Source of the DNA: JBFLYH01 sp964630235
GTDB lineage: Bacteria; Oederibacteriota; JAAXVQ01; JAUVAV01
Direction: 5' to 3'
Assembly: GCA_964630235.1 (NCBI GenBank)
Contig: CAZVUO010000001.1
Span: 62,001 to 126,000 of the forward strand
DNA: 64,000 nucleotides
Shown here: positions 40,176 through 49,513 of the stretch, in pieces
Layout: every line of letters starts with the position of its first letter
Numbering within the stretch: the first letter of the stretch is position 1
Translations under genes and position numbers: made by a program
Notes under the pieces: model-generated
What the model was told of the DNA's origin: nothing
The model's database searches: none
What the model saw: the letters and a program-made list of their open reading frames with translations, nothing else

Positions 40176-42269
40176 TCAGCCGCCGATGGAAAAATCCTCG
40201 TGCTGGAGGGTCAGGTTGGGGCTGTAATAGGGATCGCCCTGGCCGAGCTCTTGCCGCCATTTTTTCTGGAAATAATCAATCTCGGCCTTGAAGCGCGTTT
40301 GCTTTTCCGCGGTATCCTCATATCCCCGGGATTTGGATTCGTGGTGGACGAGTTCCGCGTACGGCGTCCATACCACCAACCGGCGGTGCTTGCGGGCCTT
40401 CAGACACAGGTCCACGTCGCCGAACGCCAGCTGGTACTTCTCGTCGAATCCGCCGCATTGCCGGAACACTTCCCGCCGCATCATCAGGCAGGCGCCGGTC
40501 ACCGCCGAAAGGTTTTGGGTGATCTTGAGCCTGAAGAAATACCCCGGATCGTGCCGGGAAAAATGCTTGTGGGAATGCCCCGCCACGCCCTTGATCCCCA
40601 GGATCACGCCGCCGTGCTGGATGGTCCCGTCCGGATAGTACAGCTTCGCCCCGACCACCCCCACATTCGGACGCATGGCCAGCAGCACCATCTGGTCCAG
40701 CCAGTCCGCATGCAGAACTTCAACGTCATTGTTGAGGAACAGCAGCATTTCGCCCTGGCTGCGGCGCACCGCGAAATTGTTCACAGCGGAGAAATTGAAG
40801 GTCCCGGATTTTTTCAAGATCTGGACCTGCGGGTTCTTGGCCAGCGACCTGTAGAGTTGGAACGTGCTCTTTTCCCTGCTGCCCGTGTCCACCAGATACA
40901 GCGTGTATTGCTTGTAGGCGGTCTTCTCCAGGATGGACTCCACGCAGGTTTTCAGGGTCTGCGCCTGGTCTTTGGTGGGAATAATGATCGCCACCCGCGG
41001 CCGTTTCCGGAGCGCGTATTGGACGTGATAGGTCGTGGGCAGCTGGCCGTTGCTCACGGTCCCCTTCAGGCGGCGCCGTTTGAGATGATCGCGCAAAGCC
41101 TGCTGGGCAGCCTCCAGGGCGTAGGCCTTGATCGCGTAGTGCTGGGACGTGCTGCGGTCATGGACCCGCCAGTGATAAAGCACCTGGGGCAAGTGGATAA
41201 TCCGCCTGGCTTTGTCCGTGGCCCGCAGGATCAGGTCGTAGTCCTGGCTGCCGTCGCATTCCGGCCTGAACCCCCCGATCTTTCTCAACAAAGTCCTTTT
41301 GACCACGGCCAGATGGCAGATATAGTTGTAACTGCGCAGGGTGTCCGGGCTGAAGTCCGGCTTGAAATGCGGGTCGTACCGCTGGCGGCCGTCCGCGCTG
41401 AGCTTGTCCTCGTCCGAATAGAAGAAGTCCGTTTCCGGGTGCTGGTTGATGGCCTGCACGACCGCATGCAAAGCGAAGTCCGCCAGGCAGTCGTCGTGGT
41501 CCGAGAAGGTCACGTAGGCCCCGGTAGCCAACTTCAGCGCCTGGTTGGTATTCTCGGCAATGCCCAGGTTCTCCGCCAATTTAACAGTCTTGATGCGCGG
41601 GTCGCCCTGGCTAAGGTCAGCGATGATCTTGAGCAGTTTGTCCGGCTGGTCGCCGCTGACCGCCAGGCATAGCTCCCATTTGCCGTAGGTTTGCCGCTGG
41701 ACGGACCGGATCAATTCCTGCAGGAACCCCTTAGGGGTGTTGAACACCGGCACCACGACGCTGATGAGCGGGTTGACCTTGAACTTCGCCCGGCGCTGGC
41801 GGACCTTCTCCTCCTCGGCCGGTTCATGCCTCCGGATCCACTCCTGGTACAAGCGCTTTTGCTCGCGCAGCTCCAGGCCCAGGCCGCCGCGGAAGGTTCG
41901 CAGGCGGGCGAGGCGGCCGATCTTGATCGGCGAGGCGGCCGCGATCTTTTCCAGGTTGAGGAGCCCCACCACCCAGTCGAACAGGTACCGGCGCCGGCTG
42001 TTGGGAGGCAGCAGCTGGTCGCGCAGGCGGTAATACAGCAAGAGCACTTTCAGGCCCCGGGCCTGCGCCAGATCATGGCTGTAGACATGTTTGAGGATGT
42101 CGTTCATGCGGATCAGGGTCTTGTTCAGGTAGCGGATGTCCCGGCGGTGGGTCTCGAGCAAACGTTTATAGGTCAGGGTTTTCCGGTGCTGGCTTCTCAC
42201 CACGCCTCTGAGGCGCCGCAACAGGTCCGCTTGGTGTTGGGGGGAAGATTTGGGTTCAGGCTGGCGCAA
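40176..42269 (-). CDS. bifunctional family 2 glycosyltransferase
   Basis: 697 residues with two GT-A domains. The first (about 170-380) is LISVVVPVFNTPKGFLQELI ... YVTFSDHDDCLADFAL ... FFYSDEDKLSADG; the second (about 425-660) is PRVAIIIPTKDQAQTLKTCV ... MLLFLNNDVEVLHADWL ... AVTGACLMMRREVF and AFGDVDLCLKARK. Arrangements like this occur in O-antigen and rhamnan-type polymer synthases. The N-terminal 140 residues are helical and basic. It lies convergent to the GT39-like gene and divergent from the acetylation pair, so it belongs to a surface-polysaccharide region. Sugar unknown. Confidence 0.88.
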   Translation of the reverse strand: MRQPEPKSSPQHQADLLRRLRGVVRSQHRKTLTYKRLLETHRRDIRYLNKTLIRMNDILKHVYSHDLAQARGLKVLLLYYRLRDQLLPPNSRRRYLFDWVVGLLNLEKIAAASPIKIGRLARLRTFRGGLGLELREQKRLYQEWIRRHEPAEEEKVRQRRAKFKVNPLISVVVPVFNTPKGFLQELIRSVQRQTYGKWELCLAVSGDQPDKLLKIIADLSQGDPRIKTVKLAENLGIAENTNQALKLATGAYVTFSDHDDCLADFALHAVVQAINQHPETDFFYSDEDKLSADGRQRYDPHFKPDFSPDTLRSYNYICHLAVVKRTLLRKIGGFRPECDGSQDYDLILRATDKARRIIHLPQVLYHWRVHDRSTSQHYAIKAYALEAAQQALRDHLKRRRLKGTVSNGQLPTTYHVQYALRKRPRVAIIIPTKDQAQTLKTCVESILEKTAYKQYTLYLVDTGSREKSTFQLYRSLAKNPQVQILKKSGTFNFSAVNNFAVRRSQGEMLLFLNNDVEVLHADWLDQMVLLAMRPNVGVVGAKLYYPDGTIQHGGVILGIKGVAGHSHKHFSRHDPGYFFRLKITQNLSAVTGACLMMRREVFRQCGGFDEKYQLAFGDVDLCLKARKHRRLVVWTPYAELVHHESKSRGYEDTAEKQTRFKAEIDYFQKKWRQELGQGDPYYSPNLTLQHEDFSIGG

Positions 42270-42452
42270 GGTCTTGGTTCCGTCCGTTGGGAGTCATCTA
42301 AAAGACCATCAGTATACACATTTTCGGCCTTAACGCCAATGCTTTTAGCGCCGGCGCCCTTCTCCGGCCAAGTTTTCTATGGCCAGAATAGGGTTTTTAT
42401 GGTGTATTAAAAGCCATTCTTCGTCTCCTGGAAAGGCGTTCCGCACCAACCC

Positions 42453-43901
42453 ATGGTCTTTTCGTCCCCGGTCTTCCTGTTCCTGTTCCTCCCCCTCACC
42501 CTGGCCGCCGTCCTGCTGGTCAGGCGCGAGCTCCGCAACAGCGTACTCCTGGTCGCCAGTCTTGTCTTCTACGCCTGGGGCGAGCCCGAAATCGTCCTGG
42601 TCATGCTGTTTTCAATCGCAGGCAATTATTTTTTCGGCCTCCTGATTGACCGCAGCAGTTCCCGGTCACGGGCCAAATGGTGGGTGGGCCTGGCCGTGGC
42701 GCTGAATCTGGTCCTGCTGTCGTTTTTTAAGTACGCGAATTTTTTCGCGGACAATCTGAATGTTCTGCTGGGGCTGCTGCGCCTCCCCCTGCTGACGCTG
42801 GCCCCCATTCCCCTGCCGATCGGCATCTCCTTCTTCACCTTTCAGGCCATGTCCTACATCATTGACGTGTACCGCAAGGATGCGCCGGCCATTAAAAATC
42901 CGGCCAATTTCGCCCTCTATATCGCCCTGTTCCCGCAATTGATCGCCGGGCCGATCGTCCGCTACCTCGATGTGGCGCAGCAGATCCTCTCCCGCGCGAT
43001 CACTCCGGAAAAATTCGCCAGCGGCGTCCGGCGCTTCATCCTCGGTCTCGGCAAAAAGGTGCTGATCGCCAGCGTAATGGCCCAAGTGGCGGACGGCATA
43101 TTTGATCTTCCGCGCCACCAGCTCAATTTCGGGCTGGCCTGGACCGGCCTCCTGGCTTTCGCGTTGCAGGTTTATTTCGACTTCTCGGCTTACTCGGACA
43201 TGGCCATCGGTCTGGGACGGATGTTCGGCTTCGAGTTCAAGGAGAACTTCAATTATCCCTATACCGCCCAGTCCATCCGGGATTACTGGCGGCGGTGGCA
43301 CATTTCTCTCTCCACCTGGTTCCGCGATTATCTCTACATCCCCATGGGCGGGAGCCGGCGTTCGAACCTGCGGACCTATTTCAACCTCTTCACCGTCTTC
43401 GTCCTGTGCGGACTGTGGCACGGCGCCACCTGGAACTTCGTCATCATGGGCCTGCTGTTCGGTGTTTTCATCGTGTTGGAACGCCTGGGGTGGGAGTCTG
43501 TACTGCAGCGCCTGTGGCGCCCGATCCGCCATGTCTACACGCTGCTGGCGTTCCTGCTCTGTTATGTCTTTTTCCGCGCCGGGGACCTGCCCACGGCCCT
43601 GGTCTTCCTGCGGAACATGTACGGCCTGGTTCCCCAGCAGGCCTCATACCCTCTCACGTTCTTTCTGACCCCCGAAGCCATGGTATTCGGCGCGATCGGC
43701 GTGGCGGCCAGCCTGCCCAGCTTCCCCTGGCTGGCCAGGCAATGCGCGAAGCTGTGGGCGCTTTTGCCCGGCCGCTGGACGCCTGCCGTTCAATCCGGAA
43801 CCTCGTTCCTGCAGATCGCCTTTCTGCTTGCCGTCTTGGCGCTCTCGGTCATGTCCCTGGCCGCCGGGCTATACGACCCTTTCATCTATTTCAGGTTTTA
43901 A
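42453..43901 (+). CDS. MBOAT O-acyltransferase, AlgI-like
   Basis: 482 residues, about eleven TM helices. Family marks: FSSPVFLFLFLPLTLAAVLL at the N-terminus, LPIGISFFTFQAMSYIIDVYR, and the active-site region FNYPYTAQSIRDYWRRWHISLS (His) plus CGLWHGATWNFVIMG (catalytic His). AlgI/PatA/DltB-type MBOATs pass acetyl groups across the inner membrane to a periplasmic SGNH partner. That partner is the next gene, 14 bp downstream. The pair probably O-acetylates an exopolysaccharide or cell-surface glycan. Confidence 0.92.
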   Translation: MVFSSPVFLFLFLPLTLAAVLLVRRELRNSVLLVASLVFYAWGEPEIVLVMLFSIAGNYFFGLLIDRSSSRSRAKWWVGLAVALNLVLLSFFKYANFFADNLNVLLGLLRLPLLTLAPIPLPIGISFFTFQAMSYIIDVYRKDAPAIKNPANFALYIALFPQLIAGPIVRYLDVAQQILSRAITPEKFASGVRRFILGLGKKVLIASVMAQVADGIFDLPRHQLNFGLAWTGLLAFALQVYFDFSAYSDMAIGLGRMFGFEFKENFNYPYTAQSIRDYWRRWHISLSTWFRDYLYIPMGGSRRSNLRTYFNLFTVFVLCGLWHGATWNFVIMGLLFGVFIVLERLGWESVLQRLWRPIRHVYTLLAFLLCYVFFRAGDLPTALVFLRNMYGLVPQQASYPLTFFLTPEAMVFGAIGVAASLPSFPWLARQCAKLWALLPGRWTPAVQSGTSFLQIAFLLAVLALSVMSLAAGLYDPFIYFRF

Positions 43902-43915
43902 AGGAAGGCGGCGCA

Positions 43916-46192
43916 ATGGACTCTCGCGGCAAAGGACTCGGTCTCCCGGCAGCCGGACTCCTGGCGCTGCTGGCCGGCACGGCCGCGGGCCTGGCCCTGT
44001 GGGCGCTTCAGCCTGCCCGGTTGTGGGAAATACGCGAAATCCAGCTGGAACTTCGATCAAACCGGGCGGATACCGTCAGATTCCAGTGCGACACCGGAAA
44101 GGGATATGATCAGCATCCGCTGATGCTCTCCGTTCTGCTGCCTTCGCCCCAATTTCAAAAAGCCGTTTTTTTGCTACCGGGCGGGACCAGGCCGAGGCAA
44201 TGCCGTTTTTCGCCCTCGGACCAGGCCGGCGAGGTGGCGATCCGCTCGCTGACGCTTTCCTCCTGGCTGCACAGCCGCCGTTTGTCCGCGGCCGAAATCG
44301 CCGCTCTGATCCAGCCGGATTCCAACCTCTCCGCCTGGACCTTGGATGGCGACACCCTCCGCCTTACACTCGCGGGCCGGGGTGCGCCGATTCAATTCGC
44401 GCCCGGTGATTACTGGCATCCGCCGTTCCCCCGCTCGCCGCTGGCCCTGATCCTCGCGGCCGCGATGGCAGTCAGCGCTTTTTTCTTCTGGGTGCTGCGC
44501 CACCTTGGCGACCCTGCCTGGAAGCGGTCTGTCATCGCTTTGTGCCTGGCCGCGCTGGCTGCGCTGGCCGGCTTTTTATGGCTTCGGCAAATCCAGTTCA
44601 ATCTCTTCAATCCTGCTCCCCGGCTCTTCGTCACATTGCAAATTCCAGCGGACGGCCACTACGAGGTCTTCTTCGACCTCGGCTGGGGATTCAACAGCCA
44701 AAACAGGGTTTCGCTCCGCCTCCGCGGCGCCGAAACCTATCAGACCGCGGTTTTCAAACTGCCAGAGCTTTTTCTGCCGCAGAACCTGCGTTTCGATCCC
44801 GGCCAGCAGCCTGGCCGCATTCGGATTCGTTCGCTCCGCCTGCAAACCAGCCTGAAAACCCTGCAGTGGCAAGCTGCGGACCTGCCTGTGCTGTTCGCGC
44901 CCCTTTCCCAGGTGGCCCAGCGTCTGGAGAGAGACGCCTTGGTCCTGGAGTCCACCGGCACGGATCCGTACCTGGTCGGCACTTCGGCGCTGCAACAGCA
45001 GCTGCAGGATCTTTCGCGCCTCTACAACCGCTGGCGCAAGGCAATTTTGGCGTGCTTGGTGGCCATGCTGTTTTTTACGGTCTTTTTCTTTCTGGCCTCC
45101 TGGCCCGCACTGGATCGGATGGGACAAATTCATTGGGCTGACCTGGGGTTAGCCGCCGCCTTTATCCTGATCATTTCCCTGCCCATGGCCAACCAGTGGC
45201 TGCGGTTCGCCCATGACATCGAAAGCTCCGAAAAACGCGCCCTGGCGGAGCGGCCGGATTTCAAGCTGGCCTATCTGACCGTTTTCCCGCGTTTATACGA
45301 GCCGTATTTCAACGACCACTTCCCGTTCCGAAATCAGCTGGTGCGCTGGAACAGCCTGCTGCGGGTCAAACTGCTGCGAACCTCCCCCTCAAGGCTGGTG
45401 CTGATCGGCCGCCAAGGATGGTGGTACCTGCGCCAGAATGCCTTGGATCCCGGAACCGGGCTGGACGACTATTTGGGCCTGACTCCCTTCAGCGCGGAAG
45501 AAGTGGCGTCCCTGCTGCGCCGCCTGCAGGCACAAAACGACTGGTGCCGGGCGCGCGGCATCCAGTTGGTGTTCGTTCTGTGCCCGAACAAGCCCTGGAT
45601 CTATCCGGAATACCTGCCGCGCGGTTACCGGCGCCTGGCCGCCCCCAGCCGCCTGGATCAACTGCTGGAACAGGCCCGCCTGCGCTCCTCGCTGCGGATC
45701 GTGGACTGCCGTCCGGCCCTGCTTGCGGCGAAACAGCGCCACCCGGTTTTTCTGCAAAAAGACGTCCATTGGAATTCTTTCGGCGCGTTCACGGGATATA
45801 CGCTGGTGGCGAGGGAATTACAGCGGACCTTCCCCGAAATCCGGCCGGTGGAGGACAACGAGGCGCGCTTTACCTTTACGATTCAAAAACAGGTGGGGTG
45901 GGCCTATGACCTGGTCGGCCTGCTGAACGCCAGCCAGTCATTCGAGGATATTTTTTGCGAGGCCTCCATCACTGCAGCGCCCCGGGAAGGGCGGTTCCCT
46001 TCGATCCTGGCGTTCCACGACTCGATGTTCTACGGCATGCAAATGTTCTTCGAGGCCAACGGCGGCCGCCTCCGCATGATCCATCACGACTGGAAACCAT
46101 TATCCGATTATTACGCGCAAATTCTGGAACAGCGCCCGGCCGTGGTGATTTACGAAATTGTCGAAAACCGGCTCAACCGCTTGCTGGAATAA
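43916..46192 (+). CDS. AlgX/AlgJ-like SGNH acetyltransferase with long N-terminal part
   Basis: 758 residues from ATG 43916 (AAGGAAGG upstream). One N-terminal TM helix, then two related extracytoplasmic beta-rich segments (about 35-150 and 225-350) separated by hydrophobic helices. A third hydrophobic region lies about 370-425, followed by an AlgX/AlgJ-like SGNH domain: YEPYFNDHFPFRNQLVRWNS, LIGRQGWWYLR, LVFVLCPNKPWIYPEYLP, KDVHWNSFGAFTGY (Asp-His pair) and LAFHDSMFYGMQM (Ser). It receives acetyl from the MBOAT partner and esterifies the glycan. The roughly 440-residue N-terminal part is much longer than in AlgJ and is not recognised. Confidence 0.82.
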   Translation: MDSRGKGLGLPAAGLLALLAGTAAGLALWALQPARLWEIREIQLELRSNRADTVRFQCDTGKGYDQHPLMLSVLLPSPQFQKAVFLLPGGTRPRQCRFSPSDQAGEVAIRSLTLSSWLHSRRLSAAEIAALIQPDSNLSAWTLDGDTLRLTLAGRGAPIQFAPGDYWHPPFPRSPLALILAAAMAVSAFFFWVLRHLGDPAWKRSVIALCLAALAALAGFLWLRQIQFNLFNPAPRLFVTLQIPADGHYEVFFDLGWGFNSQNRVSLRLRGAETYQTAVFKLPELFLPQNLRFDPGQQPGRIRIRSLRLQTSLKTLQWQAADLPVLFAPLSQVAQRLERDALVLESTGTDPYLVGTSALQQQLQDLSRLYNRWRKAILACLVAMLFFTVFFFLASWPALDRMGQIHWADLGLAAAFILIISLPMANQWLRFAHDIESSEKRALAERPDFKLAYLTVFPRLYEPYFNDHFPFRNQLVRWNSLLRVKLLRTSPSRLVLIGRQGWWYLRQNALDPGTGLDDYLGLTPFSAEEVASLLRRLQAQNDWCRARGIQLVFVLCPNKPWIYPEYLPRGYRRLAAPSRLDQLLEQARLRSSLRIVDCRPALLAAKQRHPVFLQKDVHWNSFGAFTGYTLVARELQRTFPEIRPVEDNEARFTFTIQKQVGWAYDLVGLLNASQSFEDIFCEASITAAPREGRFPSILAFHDSMFYGMQMFFEANGGRLRMIHHDWKPLSDYYAQILEQRPAVVIYEIVENRLNRLLE

Positions 46193-46197
46193 TCCCT

Positions 46198-47436
46198 TCA
46201 CTTCCCCTTGCGCCGCCGGCCTGCCCGGCCGGCAGCTTTCCGCCCGATCAGCGCCGTGGTGCAGGCCAGTTCCAGGTTTTTCTCATGAGACAATTCCGTC
46301 ACATACGGGGCATTCAGGTAATCCAGTGGATTGCCCGTGAGGTCGCGAAGCTTTAGCGCCAGGAACTCCTCGCGGGTCTTGGCCGGCAGGCCGGCCGCCC
46401 AGCTGTTGATCATCCAGGTCAGCGCCCAGATCGGAAGCCCCGAGGGCAGGACCTCCTGTTTCTGGACGGCCACGCCGCCGAACAAGCGCTTCAGCCCCGA
46501 TGCGCTCATGTTGAAAAAGTGGTTGGGATAAGCATGCACTGGCTGTAAAAAGGGGGCCACGCAGTAGAGCGTTCCGCCGGGCTTCAGCACTCTTACGATC
46601 TCCCGCGCGGCCTGCCACGGGTCCGCCACGTGCTCCAGCACGGAGAGTGAAAACACCGCGTCGAACACGTTGTCTCTGAATGGAATCTCCTCATTCACGG
46701 CCAAAACATCCGTGGTCGCGTATGGCACGATCTCGAGGTTCACCACCTGGGGGAAATAGCGGGAACGCCGGCCGGCGCCGCAGTCCAGGATCAAGCCCTT
46801 CGCGTGACGCCTGATCAGATCCAGGGCAATGGTGTCATAGTCATGCGCCGACTCCTGGTCGGCTTTGTCAATGTGATATTTTTTCTTCACCGCCGGGGTT
46901 AAAAAGTCGAAATAACCAGGCAGGCGCTGATGACACGGCAGCTCCCGCCGCAGCAGCGGGAGCATGCGCTCCATTTTTTCCGCCTTGGCCCGCGCCATGG
47001 CCCCTTCATCCTGGGGGTCCACTCCCAGCACCGCGGCGTCCGGGCGCTGGGACGGCGCCAGCGCCCAATTGCGGTGGCGGTTATGGCCCTGCTTGACCAC
47101 CCGGAATTCGCACGTATTGGCCTTGCCCCAGGACCCCTGCGCGTCTCCGAGGTGGATCTCCAGCATGTGCTTCCCCAAGGCCAGGGTGTTGGGGAGCAGA
47201 TGGTAGAAATGGTACCCCACCAGCTGATCGCTCTGGCGCGCCGGCGGGCAAGCCTTCAGAACATCCGGCCGGCTGGTGTTGAGAGGCGCGCGCCGTATGA
47301 CCTTGCCGTCGAGACGCGCCTCCATCCAGTGCGCGCCGCCCCGGTCGCCAACGCCCCAGCCCGAGACCTCGATCCGCTGGCCCCGAATAAATACCGCCCC
47401 CGGAGCTGGGCTGTCCAAACAGCCGATGATCTTCAT
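46198..47436 (-). CDS. SAM-dependent methyltransferase with N-terminal beta-sandwich module
   Basis: 412 residues from MKIIGCLDSPAPGAVFIRGQ (47436, GGAGGG upstream). The N-terminal module (about 1-120) has IEVSGWGVGDRGG, SRPDVLKACPPA and HMLEIHLGDAQ. Class I methyltransferase (about 180-400): LILDCGAGRRSRYFP (SAM glycine loop), VVNLEIVPYATTDVL (acidic), FRDNVFDAVFSLSVLEHVADPW and VLKPGGTLYCVAPF. It probably methylates a sugar or lipid-linked saccharide. It is divergent from the radical-SAM gene, which carries a similar module, across a 102-bp spacer. Confidence 0.82.
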   Translation of the reverse strand: MKIIGCLDSPAPGAVFIRGQRIEVSGWGVGDRGGAHWMEARLDGKVIRRAPLNTSRPDVLKACPPARQSDQLVGYHFYHLLPNTLALGKHMLEIHLGDAQGSWGKANTCEFRVVKQGHNRHRNWALAPSQRPDAAVLGVDPQDEGAMARAKAEKMERMLPLLRRELPCHQRLPGYFDFLTPAVKKKYHIDKADQESAHDYDTIALDLIRRHAKGLILDCGAGRRSRYFPQVVNLEIVPYATTDVLAVNEEIPFRDNVFDAVFSLSVLEHVADPWQAAREIVRVLKPGGTLYCVAPFLQPVHAYPNHFFNMSASGLKRLFGGVAVQKQEVLPSGLPIWALTWMINSWAAGLPAKTREEFLALKLRDLTGNPLDYLNAPYVTELSHEKNLELACTTALIGRKAAGRAGRRRKGK

Positions 47437-47538
47437 TTTTGTCCCTCCCATGCGGCCGGCCTTCCCTTTTGGGTGGCACCCCAAGTGTTTTTAAGGTATT
47501 ATGGCCTGCTTTTCCATCTTTCCGGACAGCAGGCTAGC

Positions 47539-49065
47539 ATGCCTTATCCGTTCACTATTTGCATTGACTATCCTTCCGCCAGCCAGCCACAGCCAGATGC
47601 CGACCACCTGGGCGGCTGGTGCCTGGCCCCGGTCGAGATCCTGGCCGTGCAGGTCAAACTCCCGACCGGCCTGGCCTCCGCCCATTACGGCTTGGCGCGT
47701 CCGGATGTGGTCAAAGCCTATCCGCACGCTCCGAACGCCGGGCAGAGCGGGTTCTCGGTCCCGGTCCACCCGGAATTCCTCAGACACTTCCGCGAGGTCG
47801 AATTCCTACTCACCGTAAGGGTGGACAAGATCTTGTCCAAAACCTGCGCGGCCCGGGTTTCCATGCGGACCAACGTCATCCAAAAACTGCGGATGCGGCC
47901 GGTGACCCGGCCGGATTACGCCGTGCCGAAAAGCCGCGACCTGGAAAAGTACCTGCACCAGCACCTGCGGCGGCATCCCAGCCTGACCTTGCGGATGGAT
48001 ATCATCAACAAGTGCAACCTGCGCTGCATCATGTGCCACTGCAGCAGCGGCCGGATCGCGCGCCAGCCCCTGGAGATCTACACCCCGCAGGAATTCAAAC
48101 GAATGTTCGCTCCGCTCCGTAAATACATCCACAATGTGATGCTTTCCTGCGCCTATGAACCGCTGATGTCCAAGCATCTGCCCGGCATCCTTGAATATCT
48201 CGGCGGCCTGGAGCCGCCCCTGGCCATCGGCCTGTGCTCCAACGGCATGCTCCTCAACGCCCGCCTGCGGCGCCTGCTGCTGGAGTCCGGCGTGACCTAC
48301 ACGCTATTCTCCATGGACGGCTGCACCCGGGCCACCCTGGAACGCATCCGGCGCGGCGCCAAGTTCGACCGGATCGTCGCCAATCTGTTGGCCCTGCGCG
48401 ACCTGAAACAGCAAACCAACACGCCCTACCCGCACGTTACCATGGATTACGTTATGATGGCGTCCAACCTGCACGAAACGCCGGCCTTCGTTGAAATGTG
48501 CTCGCTCATGGGCGTAAGGTCCATTGATTTCCGCCACCTGGTGCCCAGCAAGTTCTTCCACCTGCCCCAGGAGGCCCTGCACCGCCAGGCAGGCCGGTAT
48601 AATTATTACCACGATTGGCTCCTGGCCGAAGGCGAAAAACACAAGGTCGAGGTTTATTTACCCAAACCCTTCAAGCGCGCGCGGCCGTGGCGGCCGAGGT
48701 CCCTGCCGCAGGTCACGCTCGACGACTTCCGGTCGGTCCGGCCCGACCCGGCGGACGAAACACCCACGCTCCCCAAGTTCTTCCCCGAGACTTTCAACCC
48801 GGCGATCAATGTCCGCTGGGCTCACGCGCTATTCCCCGGGATCCGATGCCACCACCCGTTTTCTGAAATCATGCTGATCAATAAAAACGTGGTCTATCCC
48901 TGCCCGTATTACCTCCGTCCCCTGGGCCGGCTCTCGAAAAAGAATTCGCTGGCGGATATTTTTTTTGGCAAAGGCTTCCGGACTGCCCGCCAGGCCATGT
49001 TCCTCCTCAAACCCCGGGAATGCAGCAAGTGTCCGGTCAAGAAAAAATATTTTGCCTCGGAATGA
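47539..49065 (+). CDS. radical SAM/SPASM-like protein with N-terminal beta-sandwich module
   Basis: 508 residues from MPYPFTICIDYPSASQPQPD (47539). The much longer open frame upstream is antisense to the methyltransferase gene. The N-terminal module (about 1-105) contains ARPDVVKAYPHAPNAGQSGF. Radical-SAM motif CNLRCIMCHC (CxxxCxxC), then MLSCAYEPLMSKHL, GLCSNGMLL and LFSMDGCTRATLERIRRGA. The C-terminal part has cluster-binding-type Cys in CHHPF, YPCPYYL and CSKCPVKKKYF, as in SPASM domains. It may modify a sugar, lipid or peptide. The neighbours suggest surface glycan metabolism. Confidence 0.84.
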   Translation: MPYPFTICIDYPSASQPQPDADHLGGWCLAPVEILAVQVKLPTGLASAHYGLARPDVVKAYPHAPNAGQSGFSVPVHPEFLRHFREVEFLLTVRVDKILSKTCAARVSMRTNVIQKLRMRPVTRPDYAVPKSRDLEKYLHQHLRRHPSLTLRMDIINKCNLRCIMCHCSSGRIARQPLEIYTPQEFKRMFAPLRKYIHNVMLSCAYEPLMSKHLPGILEYLGGLEPPLAIGLCSNGMLLNARLRRLLLESGVTYTLFSMDGCTRATLERIRRGAKFDRIVANLLALRDLKQQTNTPYPHVTMDYVMMASNLHETPAFVEMCSLMGVRSIDFRHLVPSKFFHLPQEALHRQAGRYNYYHDWLLAEGEKHKVEVYLPKPFKRARPWRPRSLPQVTLDDFRSVRPDPADETPTLPKFFPETFNPAINVRWAHALFPGIRCHHPFSEIMLINKNVVYPCPYYLRPLGRLSKKNSLADIFFGKGFRTARQAMFLLKPRECSKCPVKKKYFASE

Positions 49066-49513
49066 TCTCCCCTGAGCGAACCCGCTCCTCTCCTGTGTAC
49101 AGGACCGGATAGAACCAGCAGTATTCCTTGCTCCGCCCCCGGCCCCGAAGTGAGCGCTCAACATCCTGCCACGCGTCCCTCTGACAGCTGCCTGGTCTCG
49201 AAAGCCGCGCTACTGCAGAAGTCTTAGTGGGTGAAGAAGACCTTCATCCCGGTGCCACACGTGCCAGAACGCGAGCATCGCAGGCATTATATAGGCCTAA
49301 ACCGCCAAAATCAACCTGGCCGCTCCGCCAAACCCTGGACCTGTCCGGTGCAACTGCATGCAGTAGCGCCGTCGGACCAAGACCGTTCCGCGAGAGCTGC
49401 GGCCATGGAGCCCCCCGGCCGAAGGGCCCGGGGTACCAACTGCACCCCTCGTTACCCCCCTTTTGGCGACATCCCCGGAGCAACCATTCCACATTCACCC
49501 CCCTGCGGAGGGG
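49066..49513. other. no gene recognised
   Basis: About 450 bp between the radical-SAM gene and a methyltransferase pseudogene. Only short overlapping frames without Shine-Dalgarno sequences occur here. It probably holds decayed sequence. Confidence 0.5.

Noticed and set aside
46930..47538. Extended N-terminus of the radical-SAM frame
   Set aside because: It runs antisense through the methyltransferase N-terminus, and protein-like sequence only begins at MPYPFTICIDYP.
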